18,811 nt of DNA. Source: an uncultured Eggerthella sp. (lineage in GTDB: Bacteria; Actinomycetota; Coriobacteriia; Coriobacteriales; Eggerthellaceae). Each line of letters opens with the position of its first letter. The first letter of the stretch is position 1. Under the pieces are notes generated by a model. That model ran no database searches. It was not told the DNA's origin and worked only from the letters and a program-made list of their open reading frames with translations. The position numbers were made by a program, and so were the translations under genes. Shown piece after piece: positions 8,097-14,020 of this stretch. The stretch spans positions 1-18,811 of the forward strand of contig UQLU01000016.1 of assembly GCA_900542065.1 (NCBI GenBank). Reading direction: 5' to 3'.

Positions 8097-8254
8097 GTAT
8101 TATGTTCGCGTTACCAAAAAATCTGACGGGTTTACCAAGTAAAGCGTCTGTTGCTCGCGAAACGTTGTGTTAATAGATGGAAATATCGACGAGTTAAGAT
8201 GGTTTCTACTTAGGTGTATTCCGCCAACGTTAGAAGCTGAAGGAGAGCTCCCCC

Positions 8255-9421
8255 ATGAGGTTGATTCATTGCTTGAACAACATTTCTGCACACGGTACTG
8301 ATCAGTTGGATCCCGAAAAGTATGCTCTGACTGATAACGTTGAAGAAGCAGAAGGCATTTTGGTTCGTAGTGCTGCAATGCACGACATGCAATTCCCTGC
8401 AGGTTTGCGCGCTATTGCTCGTGCAGGTGCTGGTGTAAACAATATTCCTCTTGATCGCTGTGCAGAAGAAGGTATCGTTGTATTTAATACGCCTGGTGCC
8501 AATGCTAATGCGGTAAAGGAAATTGTGCTCTGTGCGCTTTTGATGGGCAGTCGTGGCATTGTTGAGGGTATTGATTGGTGCCGCGAAAATGCAAATGACG
8601 AAAACATCGCAAAGGCAGCTGAAAAGGCAAAGAAGCAGTTCGCTGGTAATGAAATCAAAGGCAAGAAGCTTGGTGTTATTGGTCTTGGTGCTGTTGGTGC
8701 AGAAGTAGCAAACGCTGCGGTTGATTTAGGCATGGATGTCTATGGTTATGATCCGTTTGTTTCGGTAAGTGCTGCATGGAAGATTTCGAGCCCTGTTCAC
8801 CACATTACTGATTTAGAAGATATTTTCCGCACATGCGATTACATCACTATTCATGTTCCGGCAGTTAAAGACACTATTGGTATGGTGAATGCGCATGCTT
8901 GTTCTTTGATGAAGGAAGGCGTTGTTCTGCTGAACTTCTCGCGTGACACGTTGGTAGACTCTGCTGCGCTTTCTGTTGTCCTTGATTCGGGTCGCGTTAA
9001 GAAATACATTACCGACTTTGCAACCCCAGAGGTTATGCAGATGAAGAACACGGTTGTTCTTCCTCATCTGGGTGCTTCTACCACGGAGGCTGAAGACAAC
9101 TGCGCTCTTATGGCAGTTCGTGAAATGGTTGATTACTTCGAAAATGGCAATATTACCCATTCCGTAAACTATCCTGATTGTGATATGGGAATTTGTCCTG
9201 AAGGTATGACGCGTTTGGCGATGCTTCATCGCAATGTACCTAACATGATTGCTCAAATTACTACCATCTTGGGTGAAGACAACGTCAACATTGCAAACCT
9301 TATGAACAAGGCTCGCGGAGAACATGCGTATACCTTGGTAGATTTGGATCAGCCTGCATCTGATGAAGCAATGGCTAAGATTCGTGCAATCGATGGAGTT
9401 CGCCGCTTGCGCTATATCTAA
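8255..9421 (+). CDS. serA: D-3-phosphoglycerate dehydrogenase with C-terminal ACT domain
   Basis: The 388-residue enzyme oxidises 3-phosphoglycerate to 3-phosphohydroxypyruvate with NAD, the first step of serine synthesis. The substrate-binding lobe contains ARAGAGVNNI (55-64). The Rossmann fold follows with the nucleotide loop GLGAVG (143-148). The catalytic region has R230 (NFSR), the acidic segment ITDFATPE (252-259) and H271 in LPHLGAST. An ACT domain occupies about 318-388 and may bind serine for feedback control. This is the short SerA form (about 390 residues) without the intervening domain of the 520-530-residue type. The start has GAAGGAGAG 8 nt upstream. It is a single-gene unit: tRNA-Leu and its terminator lie upstream and two long palindromes downstream. 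Other 2-hydroxyacid dehydrogenases share the fold, but the ACT domain favours SerA. Confidence 0.9.
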   Translation: MRLIHCLNNISAHGTDQLDPEKYALTDNVEEAEGILVRSAAMHDMQFPAGLRAIARAGAGVNNIPLDRCAEEGIVVFNTPGANANAVKEIVLCALLMGSRGIVEGIDWCRENANDENIAKAAEKAKKQFAGNEIKGKKLGVIGLGAVGAEVANAAVDLGMDVYGYDPFVSVSAAWKISSPVHHITDLEDIFRTCDYITIHVPAVKDTIGMVNAHACSLMKEGVVLLNFSRDTLVDSAALSVVLDSGRVKKYITDFATPEVMQMKNTVVLPHLGASTTEAEDNCALMAVREMVDYFENGNITHSVNYPDCDMGICPEGMTRLAMLHRNVPNMIAQITTILGEDNVNIANLMNKARGEHAYTLVDLDQPASDEAMAKIRAIDGVRRLRYI

Positions 9422-9434
9422 ACCAGTATTCATT

Positions 9435-9647
9435 TAGTGCCAAGTTCGCCTAGTTTGCATCCACAAGCAAGCTTCGCATTTCAGGCACGAACAAAACATA
9501 ATAAGCACGGCAACAAATGTTTCAACGCATGATTTTCTCATCCCGAAAAGTATTGCTTGAACATCAGGGGCCGTGCTTTTTAATTGTTTTGTTCTTAGCC
9601 TGGCTCAGCACATGCTTGTGTCTACAAATTAGGTGAACTTGGTACTA
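9435..9647 (+). repeat. 213-bp imperfect palindrome / long-hairpin element 1
   Basis: Starting 13 nt after the serA stop, the sequence pairs with itself from end to end. The basal helix 9435-9457 with 9625-9647 is 23 bp with no mismatch, three of the pairs being G.U on the plus strand. Further helices are 9462-9469 with 9613-9620, 9482-9486 with 9598-9602, 9489-9498 with 9585-9594 and 9503-9511 with 9570-9578 (AAGCACGGC). An inner hairpin includes 9517-9525 with 9557-9564. No ORF of note lies inside. It could be a structured RNA, a MITE-like palindromic repeat or an elaborate terminator between convergent genes. On the plus strand the innermost clamp is followed by TTTTTAATTGTTTT, consistent with termination of serA. 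Confidence 0.75.
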
Positions 9648-9699
9648 CTACGATAGAAAATGTTTAGGTAAGGATTTAGAGATTCTCGCAAGAGATTGC

Positions 9700-9899
9700 G
9701 TTAAAGCGTGGTTTGTTTTCCGAGAAGCTATGTCTGAGTGCCGCATTTTAAAAACACACGCAAAAGCGCGGCCCCAGATTAGCAAGCATGTTCATTGGAA
9801 TTTGGTGAACCATACGTGCGTCATCTTAGCCGCGCTCTTAGTGTTTTTAAAAAGCGATAAGCACTCAGGCAGCTTAGAGAAAAACAAACCAAGCTTAAC
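9700..9899. repeat. 200-bp imperfect palindrome / long-hairpin element 2
   Basis: This second long inverted repeat starts 52 nt after the first. Paired blocks from outside inward are 9700-9707 with 9893-9899 (one bulge), 9709-9719 with 9881-9891, 9725-9741 with 9861-9875 (one 2-nt bulge, one U.G on the plus strand), 9746-9757 with 9841-9852 and 9765-9772 with 9829-9836 (AGCGCGGC). The apical part pairs weakly through AGAT/ATCT and TTCA/TGAA. The right end contains the rnhA stop codon (9897-9895), so the element reaches into the gene end. It probably at least serves as the 3' end of the engB-rnhA transcript. Its inner clamp resembles that of element 1. Strand of action is unknown. Confidence 0.72.
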
Positions 9900-10371
9900 C
9901 TATAAACCCTTCGTCGGTGATTTTTCCTGATCCATCAGCTGCTTCAGTAGCCAATTCGTCGCAGCGTTCATTTAACGGATGACCTGCATGTCCCTTTACC
10001 CAATGAAAGGTGACGGTGTGGGGTTCTTTTGCGGCAAGAAGACGTTTCCATAGGTCAATATTTTTAACTGGTTCTTTTTTCGCGTTTTTCCAACCACGTT
10101 TGAGCCATCCTTCAATCCAGTGCTGATTGAAGGCGTTTACGACGTATTGGGAATCAGTATGCACTTCCACTTCGCAGGGGCGTGTTAGCGCCTCAAGTCC
10201 CGTGATAACCCCTAACAGTTCCATTCGATTATTTGTGGTGTTGGTGTATCCTTGCGAAATTTCACGTTCGAAGGTTTTTCCTTCTGAATTGGTGTAGCGC
10301 AAAATAGTACCAAAGCCTCCAGGGCCAGGATTTCCTCGGGATGATCCATCGCTATAGAGAAGTACTTTCAT
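9895..10371 (-). CDS. rnhA: Ribonuclease HI
   Basis: The 158-residue enzyme cleaves the RNA strand of RNA-DNA hybrids, removing primers and R-loops. All active-site residues of the type 1 family are visible: D8 in YSDGS, E51 in NNRMELL, D73 in HTDSQYV, and H128 and D138 in the C-terminal GHAGHPLNERCDELA. The basic protrusion helix WIEGWLKRGWKNAKK is present, as in E. coli RNase HI. The ATG at 10371 has AAGGA 6 nt upstream; the 15-residue upstream extension is not conserved. It is 35 nt downstream of engB and probably cotranscribed with it. The last codons (GGT TAA) coincide with the end of palindromic element 2. Confidence 0.95.
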   Translation of the reverse strand: MKVLLYSDGSSRGNPGPGGFGTILRYTNSEGKTFEREISQGYTNTTNNRMELLGVITGLEALTRPCEVEVHTDSQYVVNAFNQHWIEGWLKRGWKNAKKEPVKNIDLWKRLLAAKEPHTVTFHWVKGHAGHPLNERCDELATEAADGSGKITDEGFIG

Positions 10372-10406
10372 AAATATCCTTAGTATTAATAAGCGGTAGT
10401 GGAGCG

Positions 10407-10988
10407 TTATTTGCATGCTTCTTCGATAAGGCGGCGGAGTTCGTCAAAGCCGATGCCGTTTGCAGAGGAGCATACTACAAAAGGAATACTGTCAGGTAAT
10501 TGGAGCTGCTTGCGGATAGCAGCCTTTTGTTTGGCGGCTTGTGATTTGCTTAACTTATCTGCTTTAGTAAGCGCAACAATAAAAGGAAGTTCGCATACAC
10601 GGAGAAATTCAATCATTTGCTCATCAAGTTTGGTTGCAGGGTGGCGTATGTCGATCAATGAAACTACCAGTGCGTAGTAGCGATACTGATCAAAATAGCC
10701 ATTGATCATTTCATCCCAGCGTGCTTTTTCGCTTTTAGCGACTTTTGCATAACCGTATCCTGGCAAGTCAACAAAATCAATTTTGTCAGTGGTGAAAAAG
10801 TTGATAGTAGTAGTTTTCCCAGGCATTTGAGAAACTTTGGCCAGCTTCTTTCGGTTAAAAAGGCGATTTATAAGGGAAGATTTCCCTACGTTTGATCTTC
10901 CTACAAATGAAACTTCAGGGCGTACTGAAGCAGGGATTTGAGCTGAAGTGCCATAGGCTCCCTGGAATTCGACTAAGTTGTAATTCAT
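10407..10988 (-). CDS. engB: Ribosome-biogenesis GTPase EngB (YsxC/YihA)
   Basis: The 193-residue TRAFAC-class GTPase is needed for late assembly of the 50S ribosomal subunit. G-motifs appear in order: G1 GRSNVGKSS (30-38), G2 region MPGKTTTINF, G3 DLPGYGYA (from D74), G4 TKAD (141-144) and G5 SSA (174-176). Its length matches the family (about 195-210). The ATG at 10988 is preceded by AAGGGG with about 6 nt spacing and starts at the usual family N-terminus; the longer frame adds 10 non-conserved residues. It is the first gene of a two-gene unit with rnhA and is divergent from the mechanosensitive channel gene. Confidence 0.95.
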   Translation of the reverse strand: MNYNLVEFQGAYGTSAQIPASVRPEVSFVGRSNVGKSSLINRLFNRKKLAKVSQMPGKTTTINFFTTDKIDFVDLPGYGYAKVAKSEKARWDEMINGYFDQYRYYALVVSLIDIRHPATKLDEQMIEFLRVCELPFIVALTKADKLSKSQAAKQKAAIRKQLQLPDSIPFVVCSSANGIGFDELRRLIEEACK

Positions 10989-11036
10989 TGTGTACCCCTT
11001 GCGTAATAACCGATACATGGCTGCGCACTTAACCTG

Positions 11037-11056
11037 TATAGTTGCTTATAGTTGCT
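11037..11056. repeat. Two exact tandem copies of a 10-bp unit upstream of engB
   Basis: The unit TATAGTTGCT occurs at 11037-11046 and again immediately at 11047-11056. It lies in the divergent engB/mscS-family intergenic region and overlaps the predicted engB -10 element. It could be a duplicated regulator site or slippage; the sequence does not say which. Confidence 0.5.
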
Positions 11057-11074
11057 GGTTATATAGTTTAACAA
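11045..11074 (-). promoter_or_regulatory. Candidate promoter of engB-rnhA
   Basis: On the minus strand TTGTTA (11074-11069), an 18-nt spacer and TATAAG (11050-11045) resemble a housekeeping promoter, giving a leader of about 50 nt before the engB ATG. The -10 box overlaps the 10-bp tandem repeat. The evidence is moderate to weak. Confidence 0.33.
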
Positions 11075-11148
11075 TCTATACGCTTATCGTTTTTTAGTGT
11101 TACGGCGCTATAGCACGTGATTGTGATTTGCGATTTTTCATAATAACG

Positions 11149-11178
11149 TTGATCACGAGTAGCTGAAGCAAAGATAAT
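11149..11178 (+). promoter_or_regulatory. Candidate promoter of the MscS-type channel gene
   Basis: TTGATC (11149-11154), an 18-nt spacer and GATAAT (11173-11178, 5 of 6 to consensus) precede the channel gene. The implied start near 11185 gives a leader of about 46 nt. Confidence 0.43.
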
Positions 11179-11230
11179 AAAAGGAACTATATAAAACTAC
11201 AACATAGGCAATTACGAGAAAGCATGCGAT

Positions 11231-11995
11231 ATGGATGGGTTCGAACAGACCATAACTAACATTACGGGTGGTGATTTCTTAGGCAAGATAATTGCTGCGA
11301 TTGTTATCTTGGTAATTGTTGGGGCGGTTTCTCATGTTTTGGTGAAATGGCTTCGTCATATTATGCAAAGGGATAGCAACCCGATTCCGCAAAGCTCGAT
11401 TTTTGTAAATATTACTCGTGGCATTATCTGGGGTGTTGGTATATGTCTCGTTTTAGATTCATGCTTTAACGTGAACATGTCGGCATTAATTGCTGCGCTG
11501 GGTGTTGGCGGTATTGCGCTGTCGCTTGGTTTTCAAGATACACTGTCAAATCTTATCGGCGGTGTACAGATTTCTTTTATGCGTATTGTTCAGCCAGGGG
11601 ACAACATTCAAGTAGGCAATAATAAGGGTGTAGTTCAAGATGTAACGTGGCGTCATGCAACCATCAAAAATCGCAATGGGGAAACAGTAGTAATTCCTAA
11701 TTCGGTCATTTCTAAGAATGCGGTAGTTCACCTACCACCGCCCGAGCGAATCAGTGTGCCGTTTATGGCACTTTCAAGCGACGATCTTGATTCTATGGCA
11801 GAGCAAATAGTACAAATTGCACACGAAATAGCAGCTCAGTATGCTGAGATTGTAAGTGAGCCCAATGTTTTGTTTACTGAAGTTACGGCAGAGGGCATTA
11901 TGGGCAAAGTTTTACTGGAAATCGATGATGCGGAGCAAGCCACTCCTGTATCTGATGCTATTACTCGTGCTATTGCGCCTATCGTTCGGAAATAA
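11231..11995 (+). CDS. Small-conductance mechanosensitive channel, MscS family
   Basis: The 254-residue membrane protein is a likely tension-gated channel that releases solutes during osmotic downshock. Three helices are visible: TM1 about 17-40, TM2 about 56-77, and the pore-lining TM3 about 82-112. TM3 shows the typical Ala/Gly pattern (ALIAALGVGGIALSLGFQD) and the kinked second half (SNLIGGVQ). The MscS beta-domain follows (about 118-170) with GVVQDVTWRHATIKNRNG and VIPNSVI. A C-terminal alpha/beta region ends at the channel's usual minimal length (E. coli MscS is 286). The ATG at 11231 has a weak GAGAAAG site 7 nt upstream; an ATG at 11224 is out of frame. It appears to be a single-gene unit, with no clear terminator before gatC. 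Confidence 0.9.
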   Translation: MDGFEQTITNITGGDFLGKIIAAIVILVIVGAVSHVLVKWLRHIMQRDSNPIPQSSIFVNITRGIIWGVGICLVLDSCFNVNMSALIAALGVGGIALSLGFQDTLSNLIGGVQISFMRIVQPGDNIQVGNNKGVVQDVTWRHATIKNRNGETVVIPNSVISKNAVVHLPPPERISVPFMALSSDDLDSMAEQIVQIAHEIAAQYAEIVSEPNVLFTEVTAEGIMGKVLLEIDDAEQATPVSDAITRAIAPIVRK

Positions 11996-12060
11996 TGCTT
12001 ATTTTGAAGTGCTGCGCACTCGAAAAACTTGTGAATACCTTGATTCCTTTTAAGGTGTGC

Positions 12061-12088
12061 TTCGCTTAGGGTGCGCCTTTGCTATTAT
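12061..12088 (+). promoter_or_regulatory. Candidate extended -10 promoter of gatCAB
   Basis: TGC-TATTAT (12080-12088) is an extended -10 element with a near-consensus hexamer. A weak -35 candidate TTCGCT (12061-12066) lies 16 nt upstream. The start would be near 12095, leaving a leader of roughly 90 nt before gatC, in which I see no obvious riboswitch or T-box. Confidence 0.4.
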
Positions 12089-12186
12089 GGGAACGATCTA
12101 CTCGTTAGAGGGCGTACATGTATTGTGAAACTTATTTTTGTTGAAGCATGCATGAAAGGTGCCCACAAAGAAAACGAAGGAATATC

Positions 12187-12495
12187 ATGACGCAACATTT
12201 AACCGAAAAGGACGTACGCGGTATTGCGACGTACGCTCGTATCGGGCTGACCGATGAAGAGGTTACTTCTATGACAGAAGACCTTAACAATATCATCGAT
12301 AGCCTGAAGCCGATTACTGAATATGACCTAGAAGGCGTTGAGCCAACCTTTCACCCTATTGGAAACCTTTCCAACGTAATGCGTGAAGATGTTGAAGGCG
12401 AAAGCTTCACCCAAGAAGAAGCGCTTGCCAATGCCCCTAAACAACAAGATGGCAGCTTCTTGATTCCTGCTATTTTGGGCGGAGGTGATCAGTAA
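12187..12495 (+). CDS. gatC: Aspartyl/glutamyl-tRNA amidotransferase subunit C
   Basis: This 102-residue subunit wraps around and stabilises GatA within the GatCAB complex, which converts Glu-tRNA(Gln) and/or Asp-tRNA(Asn) to the amidated forms. Family features include the N-terminal LTEKDVRGIATYARIGLT, the conserved LNNIIDSLKPITEYD helix, GVEPTFHP and the C-terminal FLIPAILGG. The ATG at 12187 has AAGGA about 7 nt upstream; an upstream in-frame extension of 13 residues is not family-like. The stop overlaps the gatA start (TAATG), so the genes are translationally coupled. Confidence 0.95.
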   Translation: MTQHLTEKDVRGIATYARIGLTDEEVTSMTEDLNNIIDSLKPITEYDLEGVEPTFHPIGNLSNVMREDVEGESFTQEEALANAPKQQDGSFLIPAILGGGDQ

Positions 12496-14018
12496 TGGCG
12501 CGTGCATTTTCAGAACTTTCTGTTGCAGAAATTCAAGCTGGTCTTGTTGCGAAAGAATTTAGTGCACGAGAAATTGCAAAAGATTCTCTTGAGCGTATCG
12601 CAGCAACAGATGCAGCAGTTCACGCCTATCTGGAAACTACTGAAAGCCTAGCTTATGAAGCTGCAGCAAAGGTTGACGCTGCGGTTGCGACGGGCGACTT
12701 GAGTCAGGCTGGTCCTTTGGCGGGTGTGCCTGTTGCTTTTAAGGACAACATGAACCTGAAGGGAACTCATACCACGTGTTCTTCCCGCATGTTGGAAAAC
12801 TATGTCTCTCCTTACACGGCAACCTGTGTTGCAAAAATCATTGAAGCAGGCGGTATTCCGCTGGGCAAACTGAATATGGATGAATTCGCATTCGGTTCCT
12901 CGACGGAGACGTCTGCATTTGGTCGCACCTATAATCCTTGGGACTTGGAGCGTGTACCAGGTGGTTCTTCTGGTGGATCTGCTGCAGCGGTAGCAGCTGG
13001 TAGCGCCACTATTACGCTTGGATCAGACACGGGTGGATCTATCCGTCAGCCAGGTAGCTTCTGCGGCGTGGTAGCGGTTAAGCCTACCTACGGTGTTGTT
13101 TCCCGCTATGGTGTAGTAGCTTTCGGTTCGTCACTCGATCAGGTTGGACCTTTTGCACGCAATGTTGCCGATGCTGCTCTTGCCATGAATGCACTTGCAG
13201 GTCATGATCCTCTTGATTGCACGAGCCAGCCAGTGACGACTGACTTTACGGCAAACTTAGCAGATGGCGTGGCAGGTATGCGTATCGGTGTAGTTCCTGC
13301 CTTTATGGAGGCGGAAGGCTTGGAGCCTGAAGTACGCGCCAAGGTGGAAGAGGCAATCGAACACTTGCGTCAAATGGGCGCAGAAATAATCGAGGTTGAG
13401 CTTCCTAATGCTCAGGCTGCTATGAGTGCTTATTACGTGTTGGGCCCTTGCGAGGCATTTTCTAACTTAGCTCGTTTCGATTCAGTTCGCTATGGCTACT
13501 GCGATCCAGGGCATAAAGATTTGGGCTCACAATATGAAGCTTCCCGTTCGGCAGGCTTTGGTATTGAAGCACGTCGCCGCATTATGCTTGGTAGCTATCT
13601 GCTTTCTGCTGGTGTATATGACAAGTACTATTATCCAGCACAGCAGGTTCGCACCCTTATTACCCAAGACTATGTGAAGGCTTATGAAAAAGTGGATTGC
13701 ATCATTGCTCCTGTAAGTCCTCGTACAGCATTTAAGTTCGGCGAAATTAGCGATCCTACGTCGATGTATCTGTCGGATATGTTCACAATCTCTATCAATA
13801 TTGCAGGCAATGGCGGCATGAACATGCCTCTTGGCTTGGGCGCAGATTCTGGTCTGCCCGTAGGTGCTCAACTTATTAGTCCTGCATTCAAGGATGAAAA
13901 CATGTTGCGTGTGGCGGCAGCACTTGAAACAGTATATGGACCAGCGCCCGTTGCTCCTGCTTTTGCGGATGGTAAAGCTCCCGCAGCGGCAGCTGCTGAT
14001 GAAAAGGCAGGTGAGTAG
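12495..14018 (+). CDS. gatA: Aspartyl/glutamyl-tRNA amidotransferase subunit A (glutaminase)
   Basis: The 507-residue amidase-signature enzyme hydrolyses glutamine to supply ammonia, through an internal channel, to GatB. The catalytic triad is intact: K83 (VPVAFKDN), cis-Ser S158 in the GGSSGGSAAA loop and nucleophile S182 in SDTGGSIRQP. These are at a constant offset of four from the S. aureus GatA residues K79, S154 and S178. Near the end GNGGMNMPLG and LPVGAQLISP are typical. The C-terminus is an Ala-rich low-complexity tail (about the last 20 residues) that makes it slightly longer than most GatA. A strong GGAGGTGAT ribosome site lies within the end of gatC, 5 nt before the ATG. It is the second gene of gatCAB. 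Confidence 0.96.
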   Translation: MARAFSELSVAEIQAGLVAKEFSAREIAKDSLERIAATDAAVHAYLETTESLAYEAAAKVDAAVATGDLSQAGPLAGVPVAFKDNMNLKGTHTTCSSRMLENYVSPYTATCVAKIIEAGGIPLGKLNMDEFAFGSSTETSAFGRTYNPWDLERVPGGSSGGSAAAVAAGSATITLGSDTGGSIRQPGSFCGVVAVKPTYGVVSRYGVVAFGSSLDQVGPFARNVADAALAMNALAGHDPLDCTSQPVTTDFTANLADGVAGMRIGVVPAFMEAEGLEPEVRAKVEEAIEHLRQMGAEIIEVELPNAQAAMSAYYVLGPCEAFSNLARFDSVRYGYCDPGHKDLGSQYEASRSAGFGIEARRRIMLGSYLLSAGVYDKYYYPAQQVRTLITQDYVKAYEKVDCIIAPVSPRTAFKFGEISDPTSMYLSDMFTISINIAGNGGMNMPLGLGADSGLPVGAQLISPAFKDENMLRVAAALETVYGPAPVAPAFADGKAPAAAAADEKAGE

Positions 14019-14020
14019 CA

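Noticed and set aside
8813..9433. 206-codon minus-strand frame opposite serA
   Set aside because: It is long but a shadow: the plus-strand SerA has every catalytic motif, and the antisense product shows no domain-like pattern.
9422..9900. Palindromes as an insertion sequence or CRISPR array
   Set aside because: There is no transposase frame between the arms, no target duplication I could establish, and no regular direct repeats with spacers.
9730..9930. 66-codon plus-strand frame between serA and rnhA
   Set aside because: It lies mostly inside palindromic element 2 and overlaps the rnhA 3' end antisense; there is no ribosome site or recognisable protein signal.
12008..12020. AGTGC-TGC-GCACT hairpin as terminator of the MscS-family gene
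   Set aside because: Only 5 bp with a 3-nt loop, and followed by CGAAAAAC rather than a T-run.
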